From contig NZ_JACXIY010000036.1 of the NCBI RefSeq assembly GCF_014705655.1, forward strand, positions 1 through 64,000: DNA of 64,000 bases, given 5' to 3'. The notes under the pieces are model-generated. The model saw only the letters and a list, made by a program, of their open reading frames with translations. It had not been told where the DNA came from and ran no database searches. Of the stretch, positions 24,420 to 33,116 are shown one piece after another; the stretch's first letter is position 1, and the number at the start of each line of letters is the position of its first letter. The position numbers were made by a program, and so were the translations under genes. This DNA is from Paenibacillus arenilitoris (lineage in GTDB: Bacteria > Bacillota > Bacilli > Paenibacillales > Paenibacillaceae).

Positions 24420-26432
24420 ATGAATAGGAACGCAAAGATTACCATTGATTGCAGCCGAACGAGCGAGCATACGATTAATCCGTATCTGTTCGGGCATTTC
24501 GTAGAGGACATCCGGGATCATATGGAAGCGATGCTCGCTTATCCGCTCAAGGATATGGATTTCGAGAGCGAATCGCTGACGAAGCGGGAAGTATCGGGAA
24601 GCTGGACAACGTACACGAACGGCAAGAATACGCAGTACGCCCTGGAGGGACCGGCTCCCCGGCACTCCGGACGCGGCCAGCGCATCCGCATCCTGAGCGA
24701 CGACGAAGCTTATGCCGGCATCGCGCAGAAGGCCGCTTTGAAAGGGCCGATGGATTATACGGTCAAGCTGGTCGCACGGGCATCGATCGAGCTCAAGTAT
24801 GTGCTCGTCCAAGCGGTGGACCGGCGCACGGAGGAGCTGCTTGGCGGAGCGCGCGTCGACTTGTCCAGCCATAACTGGCGGGAGTACGAGGCGCGGCTGT
24901 CCGTGGCGCGCGAATGCGCCGACGCCGAGCTCCGCATCTACGTTCCCGCCGACCATCCTAGATGGATCGATCACGTATCGACCGGCATGCTTTGGCTCGA
25001 TCACGCGTCGCTGCTGCCGATGGACAGCGTCGCGATGGTGAAGCGCGAGGTCATCGACATGACGCGGGATCTTAACGCGGGCATGATGAGGCTGGCGGGC
25101 AACTACATCAGCGCTTATCACTGGGACCATGGCGTAGGGCCCGTCCTGGAGCGGCCGGTCATGTACAATGAGGCATGGGGCGGCTGGACGAGCAAATATT
25201 TCGGAACGGACGAATTCATCCGCTTCTGCCGGGAGCTTCAGGTCGAACCGCTCATCTGCATCAATGACGGCTCCGGCACGCCGGAGGAAGCCGCGCAGTG
25301 GGTTGAATATTGCAACGGCGGCGCCGATACGCCGATGGGCGCGCTGCGCGCGGCGAACGGCCATCCCGAGCCGTACGGCGTTCGTTATTGGGAGATCGGC
25401 AACGAGGTGTGGGGCCAGTGGCAGGTCGGCACCTGCTCCGCGGAAGAGTTCGCCAAGCGCACCGTTCCGTTCATCGAGGCAATGAAGGCGGTCGATCCAT
25501 CTTTGATCCTGTCGGTCTGCGGCCACTTCGATCAGGCGTGGAACAAGACGGTGCTGGATATCGCGGGAGATCGCTTCGAATACTTGACGCTGCATCTGTA
25601 CCACGGCTACGGCCCGTTCGGCATGAACCGGGAAACGCCGGCGGACGAGCGCTACAAGGCGATCGCGGCGTTCCCCGAATTTACCCGTCATCATGTGTCG
25701 AAGACGGAGGAGCACATCCGCGCGAACGCGAAGCACAGCCACGTCAAGCTGGCCATTACCGAATATAACACCATGTATTACCCGAATACGATTCGCAAAG
25801 GGCTGCCGGACGAGCATACGCTCGGCGCGGCGGTCGCCAATGCCGGCAACCTGAACGAAATGCTTCGCCGCAGCGACATGATTCATATCGGCAGCTTCTC
25901 GGATCTGGTGAACGGCTGGCTCGGCGGATGCATCCGCGTAGGCGATTATTACGCCGACCAGTACCGCGGCAAGGAAGCGGGCTGGAGCGGGAAGCCTCTC
26001 GCCGTATACGGAACGCCGACCTACGAGGTCATGAAGCTTTACGCGAATCGGGACATCCGGCATATGCTGCAAGTCGATGCCGAGTGCGGCACCTTCTCCG
26101 TCGAAGCTTCCAAGCCGACGCCCGTCGCGCTCGACGCGCTGCCGGATCTCGACGTCGCGGCCTGCGCGAATGAAGACGGCAGCGTCGTGACCGTATTCAT
26201 CGTGAACCGCAGCCTGAACGAAGTGAAGGCGGAGCTGGATTTGCCGGGCTTCGACGCCGCGGAGGAAACGATTGTTCACGAAATTACGGGCGATCATTAC
26301 GAGAACATCAATTCCGTGTTCGAGCCGGACCGGATCGTCAGCGCGTCGAGTGCCGTTCCGGCGTCCGAATGGCGGAGCGGCTATACGCTGCGGCCGGCGT
26401 CGGTCTATGCGCTTGAGATAAAGAGACGGTAA
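24420..26432 (+). CDS. Alpha-L-arabinofuranosidase, GH51
   Basis: Intracellular-type glycoside hydrolase that removes L-arabinofuranosyl groups from arabino-oligosaccharides; no signal peptide is seen. The 670-aa product has the GH51 (beta/alpha)8 catalytic core. The acid/base Glu is in YWEIGNEVWGQW and the nucleophile Glu in LAITEYNTMYYP, and a C-terminal beta-sandwich with FIVNRSLNE closes the protein. The length is longer than the usual 500 aa because of an N-terminal carbohydrate-binding-like region (about residues 50-200), as in the larger GH51 subgroup. It lies directly after the importer and before a GH2 gene. Confidence 0.9.
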   Translation: MNRNAKITIDCSRTSEHTINPYLFGHFVEDIRDHMEAMLAYPLKDMDFESESLTKREVSGSWTTYTNGKNTQYALEGPAPRHSGRGQRIRILSDDEAYAGIAQKAALKGPMDYTVKLVARASIELKYVLVQAVDRRTEELLGGARVDLSSHNWREYEARLSVARECADAELRIYVPADHPRWIDHVSTGMLWLDHASLLPMDSVAMVKREVIDMTRDLNAGMMRLAGNYISAYHWDHGVGPVLERPVMYNEAWGGWTSKYFGTDEFIRFCRELQVEPLICINDGSGTPEEAAQWVEYCNGGADTPMGALRAANGHPEPYGVRYWEIGNEVWGQWQVGTCSAEEFAKRTVPFIEAMKAVDPSLILSVCGHFDQAWNKTVLDIAGDRFEYLTLHLYHGYGPFGMNRETPADERYKAIAAFPEFTRHHVSKTEEHIRANAKHSHVKLAITEYNTMYYPNTIRKGLPDEHTLGAAVANAGNLNEMLRRSDMIHIGSFSDLVNGWLGGCIRVGDYYADQYRGKEAGWSGKPLAVYGTPTYEVMKLYANRDIRHMLQVDAECGTFSVEASKPTPVALDALPDLDVAACANEDGSVVTVFIVNRSLNEVKAELDLPGFDAAEETIVHEITGDHYENINSVFEPDRIVSASSAVPASEWRSGYTLRPASVYALEIKRR

Positions 26433-26453
26433 GGGTAAGGAGAGGGAGATTCC

Positions 26454-28220
26454 ATGACGACCAAAGCTTATACGAAGGACTATCCCAGACCGCAGTTCGT
26501 TCGCGAGCATTGGACGAATTTGAACGGCGAGTGGAGCTTCCGCTTCGACGACGGCAACGTCGGCGAGTCGCAGAATTGGCAGGAGACGTTCGAAGAGACG
26601 CATAAAATCACCGTGCCGTTCACGTACGAGACGAAAGCGAGCGGCATCGGCGAAGAGCGGTTCCATCCGCACGTATGGTACAGCAAATCGGTTTCGATTC
26701 CGAAAGACGCGGAAGGCAGACGGGTCATCCTGCATTTCCAGGCGGTCGATTACATCGCCAAAGTGTGGGTGAACGGCTCGATGGTCGGCCGGCATCAAGG
26801 TGGCTACGCGGCGTTCTCCTTCGATATTACGCCTTATCTCGTATTCGGGGCCGATAACATCATAACGGTCAAGGCGGAGGACGGCGACAGCTGCACCCAG
26901 CCAAGGGGCAAGCAGCGCTGGACCAAGGACAACTTCGAATGCTTCTACGTCCAGACGACCGGCATCTGGCAGACGGTATGGCTCGAATACGTGGAGGAGC
27001 AGAGGCTTGATTCCGTCAAAATAACGCCGGACATCGACCGCAACGCCGTCCGGTTCGATTACAAGGTGCACGGCGCGGCGGGAACGGCGGGCGAGCTTAG
27101 GCTCGAAGCCATCGTGACGTTGAAGGGCAAGCCCGTGAAGCGGGTAAGCTTGGCAGCGGACCGCCCGAGCCAGAGCATCGAGGTCGATCTGGTGCATGAA
27201 GCGAACGGGCCATGGAAGAAGAGCCTGTGGTCGCCGCGGCATCCGAACCTGTACGACGTCGAATTCGTGCTGTACCGGGGCGACAAGGTCGTGGACCGAG
27301 TCCATTCCTACTTCGGGATGAGAAAGATCTCCATCGAGAACGGCAAGGTGCTGCTGAACAACTCGCCGATCTATCAGCGGCTTATTTTGGACCAAGGCTA
27401 TTGGACCGATTCGCATCTGACGCCGCCGAGCGAGGAAGCGCTGATCGAGGATATCGACAACATGCTGGCGATGGGCTATAACGGCGTGCGTAAGCATATG
27501 AAAATCGAGGATGCCCGCTTCCTGTACTGGTGCGACGTGAAAGGGCTGCTCGTCTGGTCCGAAATGGCGGCTACCTTCGAATTCAACGATGACGCGGTCG
27601 ACAATTTTACGAAGGAATGGCTCGAAATCGTGCAGCAGCAGTACAATCACCCGAGCATCATTACGTGGGTTCCGTTCAATGAGTCATGGGGCGTATCGGC
27701 CATCCTTCGCGACAAGAAGCAGCAGAAATTTACCGAAGGCATCTACTATCTGACCAAGTCGATCGATCCGTACCGTCCGGTCATCACGAACGACGGATGG
27801 GAGCATACGGTGTCGGACATTCTGACCTTGCACGATTACGTCCAGACCGGCGACGAATTTCTGAAGCGCTATGCGGGCAACAAGGAAGCGATCGTCAGCA
27901 ACGAGACGACCTGCAACCATTGGAAATACGCGTTCGCCGAAGGATACGGGTACAAGGGACAGCCGATCATGATCACGGAATTCGGCGGCATCGCATTCCA
28001 ATCCGACAAGGGCTGGGGCTACGGCGAGCAGGTGACGACGGACGAGGCGTTCCTCGCGAGGTTCGAAGGCTTGACGAAGGCGATTAAGAGCGTCGATTAC
28101 ATCAGCGGGTACTGCTATACGCAGCTTGCCGACGTGCAGCAGGAAATCAACGGCCTTCTGACGGAAGCCCGCGAGCCGAAGTTTCCGCTCGAGAAGATCA
28201 GAGCGATCAATTTAGGCTAA
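26454..28220 (+). CDS. Glycoside hydrolase family 2 protein
   Basis: Cytoplasmic GH2 enzyme, 588 aa, no signal peptide. It has the N-terminal sugar-binding jelly roll (LNGEWSFRFDDG, VWVNGSMVGRHQGGYAAFSFD), the Ig-like domain, and the TIM barrel with the acid/base motif WVPFNESWG and the nucleophile motif MITEFGGIAFQ. It belongs to the short GH2 group annotated as beta-galactosidase or beta-glucuronidase-like. Specificity cannot be fixed; a beta-galactosidase or arabinopyranosidase role would suit an arabinogalactan locus. It is the last gene of the sugar cluster and ends at a strong terminator. Confidence 0.85.
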   Translation: MTTKAYTKDYPRPQFVREHWTNLNGEWSFRFDDGNVGESQNWQETFEETHKITVPFTYETKASGIGEERFHPHVWYSKSVSIPKDAEGRRVILHFQAVDYIAKVWVNGSMVGRHQGGYAAFSFDITPYLVFGADNIITVKAEDGDSCTQPRGKQRWTKDNFECFYVQTTGIWQTVWLEYVEEQRLDSVKITPDIDRNAVRFDYKVHGAAGTAGELRLEAIVTLKGKPVKRVSLAADRPSQSIEVDLVHEANGPWKKSLWSPRHPNLYDVEFVLYRGDKVVDRVHSYFGMRKISIENGKVLLNNSPIYQRLILDQGYWTDSHLTPPSEEALIEDIDNMLAMGYNGVRKHMKIEDARFLYWCDVKGLLVWSEMAATFEFNDDAVDNFTKEWLEIVQQQYNHPSIITWVPFNESWGVSAILRDKKQQKFTEGIYYLTKSIDPYRPVITNDGWEHTVSDILTLHDYVQTGDEFLKRYAGNKEAIVSNETTCNHWKYAFAEGYGYKGQPIMITEFGGIAFQSDKGWGYGEQVTTDEAFLARFEGLTKAIKSVDYISGYCYTQLADVQQEINGLLTEAREPKFPLEKIRAINLG

Positions 28221-28238
28221 TTCGGCTTTGGAAACGCA

Positions 28239-28277
28239 AGAAGCCTGTCCGGGCGTATGCCTGGCAGGCTTCTTTTG
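28239..28277 (+). terminator. Terminator of the sugar-utilisation operon
   Basis: AAGAAGCCTG / CAGGCTTCTT (28239-28248 with 28266-28275), extended inside by CCGGG / CCTGG, running into TTTT. Confidence 0.85.
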
Positions 28278-28322
28278 CATGCTTGCGATTGGAAGTTCTA
28301 TGCATGAATTTCCAAAATAGCA

Positions 28323-28351
28323 TTTACACCGGAATGATCACGAGGTATGAT
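28323..28351 (+). promoter_or_regulatory. Promoter of the CPA1 antiporter gene
   Basis: TTTACA (28323-28328), 17 bases, TATGAT (28346-28351). Transcription would begin near 28358, about 20 nt before the conserved leader core. Confidence 0.6.
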
Positions 28352-28357
28352 TATTTT

Positions 28358-28446
28358 AACAGAATAGTTTTGGAATACCGGAGGAGCCTGTCGACAAGGG
28401 ATAGCTATGTCTTAAACATGGGTATCTGCTTGTGACGGGCTTTTTT
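28358..28446 (+). promoter_or_regulatory. Antiporter leader element, copy A (attenuator or riboswitch)
   Basis: The core ACCGGAGGAGCCTG (28377-28390) is identical to copy B at 33470-33483. AGCCTGTC (28385-28392) pairs with GACGGGCT (28434-28441), extended by ACAAG / CTTGT past a bulged G and by inner pairs GATA / TATC and ATGT / ACAT. Six T follow. This makes a long intrinsic terminator about 90 nt into the transcript and about 90 nt before the antiporter start. The GGAGGAG in the 5' arm could take part in an alternative fold. Confidence 0.65.
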
Positions 28447-28534
28447 GCTGTTTAAAGGGGGCTGCCCCTATAAGCGATCGCCGCATCCGGTTCAAGACCA
28501 AGCACTTCCGTATTCGATAAAGGGGGATCTCTGC

Positions 28535-29776
28535 ATGCATGTATTTAATGAAACCTTTGTGCAACTACTCATTCTGCTCGCCGTCTCGATGTTCGTTATC
28601 GCGATTTCGAAGAAGCTGAATCAGCCTTACTCGATCGCGCTTGTCATCGTCGGACTGATCCTTGGCGTAACGCATGTTCCATTGCTGGAGGAAGCGGAAT
28701 CGTTCATTACCCAGTCCCACGTATTCCAGGCGATTATTATTTCGTTGTTCCTGCCGATTCTGCTTGGCGACGCCACACTGAAGCTGCCATTCTCGCATCT
28801 CAGAGAACAAAGCAAGCCGGTCCTGGCGCTGGCGTTCGGAGGCACGCTGCTTTCCTTCTTCATCATTGCCGCCGCTTGCTATTACCTGCTTGATCTGCCG
28901 CTTATCGTTGCGTTTACGTTCGCTTCGCTAATGAGCGCAACGGACCCGATCAGCGTCATTTCCATCTTCAAATCGCTGGGCGTTCCCAAATCGGTCGTTA
29001 CGATCATTGAAGGGGAATCGCTGTTCAACGACGGAATCGCGGTTGTGCTATTCCAGATATCGTCCGTCTACTTGCTTTCCTATATGGAGATGGGGATAGC
29101 GGGACTCGGAAGCGGCCTATTGCTGTTTTTAAAATTCGCGCTCGGCGGTATTGCCGTAGGCGCCGTACTTGGTTATCTGTTCTCGCAGCTCATTCGGTTA
29201 TATGACGATTACCCGCTGGAAATCGGGTTTTCGATGCTGCTCTTCTTCGGCAGCTTCTTTATTGCGGAGCACTTCCACGTCTCCGGCGTCATCGCGGTCG
29301 TGGTCGGCGGCCTGATCTTCGGCAGCTACGGGGCCAAAATCGGCATGTCGGAGACGACGAAGATGAACATTAACTCGTTCTGGGACGTCGTTACCCTTAT
29401 CGCGAACTCCATGATTTTCCTGATGATCGGATTGGAAATCAAACATATCGACTTCTCGGACAAATGGCTCGCGATCGCATCCGCCATCGGGATTGTGCTC
29501 GTAGGCCGGACGGTTGCGCTGTATGCGAGCGTCTCGATGCTGCGCAATTTCCCCGGCAGATGGAAGGCGGTGCTGAACTGGGGCGGATTGAAGGGCAGTC
29601 TGTCCATCGCGCTGGCGCTCAGCCTGCCGGCCTCCTTCGAGGGACGCGATACCGTTCTGGTGCTGACGTTCAGCGTCGTCCTCTTCTCCTTGCTCGTCCA
29701 GGGGCTGACGATCAAACCGCTGGTTCTGAAGCTTGGATTAAGCGAGAAGACGAAACAATCCTCGCAATCGAATTAA
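28535..29776 (+). CDS. Na+/H+ antiporter, CPA1 family
   Basis: Cation/proton exchanger of the NhaP/CPA1 group with about 12 membrane helices, 413 aa. The transport motif SATDPISVISIFKSLGV and the ND signature EGESLFNDGIAVVLFQ are intact. The open frame reaches back to 28445, but the ATG at 28535 is preceded by AAGGGGG at eight bases and gives the usual N-terminus. A dedicated leader with terminator precedes the gene. The stop overlaps the stop of the convergent ABC gene by a few bases, so there is no room for a terminator. Confidence 0.9.
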   Translation: MHVFNETFVQLLILLAVSMFVIAISKKLNQPYSIALVIVGLILGVTHVPLLEEAESFITQSHVFQAIIISLFLPILLGDATLKLPFSHLREQSKPVLALAFGGTLLSFFIIAAACYYLLDLPLIVAFTFASLMSATDPISVISIFKSLGVPKSVVTIIEGESLFNDGIAVVLFQISSVYLLSYMEMGIAGLGSGLLLFLKFALGGIAVGAVLGYLFSQLIRLYDDYPLEIGFSMLLFFGSFFIAEHFHVSGVIAVVVGGLIFGSYGAKIGMSETTKMNINSFWDVVTLIANSMIFLMIGLEIKHIDFSDKWLAIASAIGIVLVGRTVALYASVSMLRNFPGRWKAVLNWGGLKGSLSIALALSLPASFEGRDTVLVLTFSVVLFSLLVQGLTIKPLVLKLGLSEKTKQSSQSN

Positions 29777-30498
29777 TCGATTCGCTTCAGGAAGGCGCGG
29801 ATCAGCAGCCATAAGAGGAACAGGTGAAACAGCAGTCCCGCAACCGGCAGCGCGGAGGAGAGGACCGGCTCATCGTTCGCGCCGAGAAAATAAACTTTGG
29901 CCGGCCAATACGAAGGGATCCACGCGCCGGCATACTGCCATGGCTCCGGGACGAACGCGGCGACGGCCGGTCCGGCGAAGAGAAGGCCGCTCAGCTTGGA
30001 CAGAGCCAGGCCTTCGACTTTGTTGCCTGCATATGCGGCAAGAAAGAGAGAGAAACAGGGCGCTTCGATCGCAAGCAGAAGGAAGGCGTGCATCGCTCCC
30101 GGTCCGATAACCGCTAAATCCGACAGAAGGATAAAGGCTGCACTCAGCAGAGCGGACAAGAGGCTCGGCATAAACAATCGGTACGCCAAATAACCGCCGC
30201 GCGTAAGAGGCGTAGCCGCATAGTAGCCGATCAGGTGCTCATCTCGTTCATCGAGCATGAGCAGCCCGGCCATCGTTCCGGGAAGGAGCGGGATGGTGAG
30301 CAGCAGGAAGACAGCGGCAAAATCCGTATACGGAAGCAGGGAAAAGGCGAATTGCCCCTCCAGCCAGCCGGAAAGCGGAACAAAGACGAACCGGGCAAAT
30401 GCGATGACGGCAATCGGGCCGAGCAGGGCGGCCATCAGCATCGGGTCCTTCCAAATGTGGCGCGCGTCGTTTAGCAATAAGATCCGGTATTTTAACAT
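29773..30498 (-). CDS. ABC-2 type transporter permease (second subunit)
   Basis: Membrane subunit of an ABC exporter, 241 aa, about six helices. The N-terminal stretch LKYRILLLNDARHIWKDP and later GTMAGLLMLDERDEHLIGYY resemble permeases of the fluoroquinolone-exporter type. The ATG at 30498 overlaps the stop of the preceding permease gene (ATGTTAA), which implies translational coupling. The much longer open frame upstream is read-through inside that gene. It faces the antiporter gene tail to tail. Confidence 0.75.
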   Translation of the reverse strand: MLKYRILLLNDARHIWKDPMLMAALLGPIAVIAFARFVFVPLSGWLEGQFAFSLLPYTDFAAVFLLLTIPLLPGTMAGLLMLDERDEHLIGYYAATPLTRGGYLAYRLFMPSLLSALLSAAFILLSDLAVIGPGAMHAFLLLAIEAPCFSLFLAAYAGNKVEGLALSKLSGLLFAGPAVAAFVPEPWQYAGAWIPSYWPAKVYFLGANDEPVLSSALPVAGLLFHLFLLWLLIRAFLKRID

Positions 30499-31208
30499 CT
30501 GTCGCTCTTTCCCCTCTCCGTTCCGGATAATAAGTGCCGCTCGATGGAGCGTTTCGCCCAAAAATAGACGATGACGTTGCCGGCCCACAATATTGCGATC
30601 GAATAGACCGTCTCCATGATCGTAACAGACCGATAGACCGAGCCGATCAGCAGAAGCGAGCCGTTCGTCGGCAGAATCGCGTACCAAGCCGGGTGGCCGA
30701 TCTCAAACAAGCGGAGCAAAGGCAAAGCCAGCGGCAAAGCATACAGTTGAGTCAAGAGAAGGAAGCCGTTGACGGACTGCGTTCGGACGACAATGCCGAT
30801 GGACAGCAAGGTGCACAAGGTGGACGTAAGCGCGACGCCGACGGTGAACAACGCGGGCGCAGCCGGCATGCCTAACGAAAGCCCGTGAATCGCCCATGCG
30901 GCCATTGTAGAGAGCAGGGCCAGGGAGGCCGACTTGCCGAGCAAATATTCCCGCAGCCTAAGCGGGGTAACGAAAAGGCTGACATGAATGCCCTGATCCT
31001 TCTCGAGCAGAACGATCCCCCCGGCAAAAATCAACCCGAGCGCGCTTGGATCGGAGAACGTAAGCAGTACGGTAACCGTCTCCTTGTAAGCGGCCGGAAT
31101 CGCATGGAGCAGCAGCAAATAAAGAGAGCAGACGAGCAAATAAACGAAATAAAACCGGTGGCGCCACTGGAAACGGACATCGTTCAGAAAAGCGGCGAGA
31201 AGCCTCAT
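30492..31208 (-). CDS. ABC-2 type transporter permease (first subunit)
   Basis: Membrane subunit of the same exporter, 238 aa, six predicted helices starting with FYFVYLLVCSLYLLLLHAI. The second part contains IFAGGIVLLEKDQGIHVSLFVTPL, a pattern shared with drug-export permeases that act in pairs. The start overlaps the ATPase stop by four bases. Together with the ATPase and the other permease it should form one exporter; the substrate is unknown. Confidence 0.75.
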   Translation of the reverse strand: MRLLAAFLNDVRFQWRHRFYFVYLLVCSLYLLLLHAIPAAYKETVTVLLTFSDPSALGLIFAGGIVLLEKDQGIHVSLFVTPLRLREYLLGKSASLALLSTMAAWAIHGLSLGMPAAPALFTVGVALTSTLCTLLSIGIVVRTQSVNGFLLLTQLYALPLALPLLRLFEIGHPAWYAILPTNGSLLLIGSVYRSVTIMETVYSIAILWAGNVIVYFWAKRSIERHLLSGTERGKSDRC

Positions 31209-32062
31209 GCCAGCGTCCTCCCGGTGACGTCGATAAAGATTTGCTCGAGCGACGCCTCCAGCGAATGGATCGTTTCGACTTCGAAGCGGGCGAGAAGCGC
31301 CAGAAACCGTTCATTCCGGTGCAAGCCGTCGATCGCGAATTCCTCCGTATGCCGCTGTTCTCCGTCCATGTACTCGACCCGAACGCGCTTCTTGCCTTGC
31401 CGCAATCGCAGCTCTCTCGGCGAGTCGATCAGCTTGATCCGTCCGTCCACGATAAAAGCGACCCGGTCGCACAGCTCCTCGGCGGCCTGCATGTTATGCG
31501 TCGTAATGACGATCGTCGTTCCTTCGGCCCGCCTCTCCAGCATGAGCTCCTTCATGATCCTCGCATTGACGGGATCGAGCCCCGACGTCGGCTCGTCGAG
31601 GAAGAGGACCGGCGGCCGGTGAAGGAGGGCGCGGCAGAAGTTCAGCCGCATCTTCATCCCCTTCGACAGCTCCGACACCTTCGCGTGAGCGGCGTCTCCC
31701 AGTCCGACCCGTTCCAGAAGGCGCATCGGGTCCTCGGTCTCCCCGGCGTAGAGCGAACGGAACAGCTTTAAATTCTCAAGCGCGGTAAGCTTCGCATAAA
31801 AGTTAGGGAATTCGAAGGCGACGCCGATCCGTTCGTAGTAGTCGGAGCGGCTGTTCCGAATTTCCTCGCCCAGCACCTGGACCCGGCCTTCGTAGCTTTT
31901 CAGCGCGCCGATCAGAATCTTCTGCGTCGTGCTTTTTCCCGCGCCCGACGGACCTAGAAAGCCGAAAATTTCACCCGGCCCGATGGAGAAGCTTAATCCG
32001 TGCAAAATGCGTTTTTTTGTACCCGGATAAGCAAAAAACAATTGATCGGCTTCAATGACCAT
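31205..32062 (-). CDS. ABC transporter ATP-binding protein
   Basis: ATPase of the exporter, 285 aa. Walker A GPSGAGKST at about residues 38-46, Q-loop region, signature written LSKGM in place of LSGGQ, Walker B VLFLDEPTSGLDP and the switch histidine in ITTHNM are all visible. The altered signature is common in this ABC-2 drug and lantibiotic exporter group. It lies one base after the TetR gene and overlaps the first permease gene. Confidence 0.88.
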   Translation of the reverse strand: MVIEADQLFFAYPGTKKRILHGLSFSIGPGEIFGFLGPSGAGKSTTQKILIGALKSYEGRVQVLGEEIRNSRSDYYERIGVAFEFPNFYAKLTALENLKLFRSLYAGETEDPMRLLERVGLGDAAHAKVSELSKGMKMRLNFCRALLHRPPVLFLDEPTSGLDPVNARIMKELMLERRAEGTTIVITTHNMQAAEELCDRVAFIVDGRIKLIDSPRELRLRQGKKRVRVEYMDGEQRHTEEFAIDGLHRNERFLALLARFEVETIHSLEASLEQIFIDVTGRTLA

Positions 32063-32063
32063 G

Positions 32064-32690
32064 TCATCCTCTCCCTGCGTCTTGATTGGCGAGCATGCCT
32101 TCGGTGATCAGGTCGATCAGCAGCGCAATCGTCTCGTCGAAGACGGCTTCTCCGATTTCCTTCTTGTGCAGGGACAATAGCAGCAGCGACCGCAGCATGC
32201 CGACGATCAGCTCCGGGCGGGTGCCGGCCAAGAGTCCGGAAGCCTGCCACCTGCGAATGACCGGCATTAAGGCGTCCCGATCCTCGGCGAAATTGCGTTC
32301 CAGCATCTCGGCCGGAAGCTTGCGTACCAGCTGCTCGAAATCGCCCTCGAGGTACATCTGCTTCATGAGCGGGCTTTCGCTAAGGAGCCGGAAGGCTTCG
32401 AGCATGAATCGCTTGATCGATTCCTTCGCGACGACGTCCTCCGCAAGATAAGACTCAAGCAGCGTCACGCGTATCCGCTGTTCTTCCTCCAGCAGCAGCT
32501 GATAGAACAGCACTTCCTTGGACGCGAAGAACAAATAAAACGAGCCCTGCGCGATTCCGCACGCTTTGGTCAAATCCTCCACGCTCGTCTTCCGAAGCCC
32601 GGACGCAGCAAATCGGCGCCGCCCTTCTTCCAGCAGCTTGTGCTGGATCCAATCCTTTTCCTTTTCCGTGAACTTTTTAGGCACGCGCAT
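32064..32690 (-). CDS. TetR family transcriptional regulator
   Basis: Probable local repressor of the ABC exporter that it precedes in the same operon. The 208-aa product has the TetR HTH (FAASGLRKTSVEDLTKACGIAQGSFYLFFASKE, read as TSVEDLTKACGI and GSFYLFFASKE) near residues 20-60 and a helical ligand domain. The ATG at 32690 is preferred; a TTG five codons upstream is possible since no strong ribosome binding site decides. Candidate promoter and imperfect palindrome lie upstream. Confidence 0.85.
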   Translation of the reverse strand: MRVPKKFTEKEKDWIQHKLLEEGRRRFAASGLRKTSVEDLTKACGIAQGSFYLFFASKEVLFYQLLLEEEQRIRVTLLESYLAEDVVAKESIKRFMLEAFRLLSESPLMKQMYLEGDFEQLVRKLPAEMLERNFAEDRDALMPVIRRWQASGLLAGTRPELIVGMLRSLLLLSLHKKEIGEAVFDETIALLIDLITEGMLANQDAGRG

Positions 32691-32719
32691 CGAACCCGCT
32701 TTCAATGACTTTATGAATG

Positions 32720-32747
32720 ATTATATTTTATATTCACCATAATGCAA
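32720..32747 (-). promoter_or_regulatory. Promoter of the tetR-ABC exporter operon
   Basis: On the minus strand: TTGCAT (32747-32742), 16 bases, TATAAT (32725-32720). TGAAT and ATTCA flank the -10 region with 14 bases between them and could be an operator for the TetR protein. Confidence 0.5.
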
Positions 32748-32819
32748 GAAGAACGGCTCTTATGTCAAGCGCCGGTGATTCTGTTATGCTGGTATGGAAC
32801 GACTAAGGGGGATCGGACA

Positions 32820-33116
32820 ATGAAATGGATCGCGGAGCAGTCTTACTATAAGGTGGAGCGGGTCGTCACGGCGAACAGCCAGGAAGCCATTGTGCAGGAG
32901 AGGCATATGCGTCTGTACGAGCATAAGCTGGAAACCCGCTTCCGCGAGTTTCCGATCCGGGAGCTGTTCGATCTCTCCTACCGGCAAATGGGGGGTGAAG
33001 GGGGATTGCTTTATTTGCATACGAAGCAGGGCGTATTCTCCTATACCGTTCACGACGACCCGGCCGCATTCATCGATGCGTGCAGAGCGATCATTCGGCG
33101 GTATTCCGGCGAATGA
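32820..33116 (+). CDS. Conserved hypothetical protein
   Basis: 98-aa soluble protein, not recognised. The ATG at 32820 has AAGGGGGA about eight bases upstream; the open frame before it is not coding. It is rich in charged residues, with LYEHKLETRFREFPIRELFDLSY and YLHTKQGVFSYTVHDDPAAFI as its main features, a pattern that suggests a small alpha/beta or PH-like fold. The 3' end overlaps the convergent gene on the minus strand by 26 bases. Confidence 0.6.
   Translation: MKWIAEQSYYKVERVVTANSQEAIVQERHMRLYEHKLETRFREFPIRELFDLSYRQMGGEGGLLYLHTKQGVFSYTVHDDPAAFIDACRAIIRRYSGE

Noticed and set aside
24375..27650. A 1091-aa open frame on the minus strand
   Set aside because: It lies opposite the GH51 and GH2 genes, has no start site and an Arg/His/Val-rich composition typical of the antisense of GC-rich genes.
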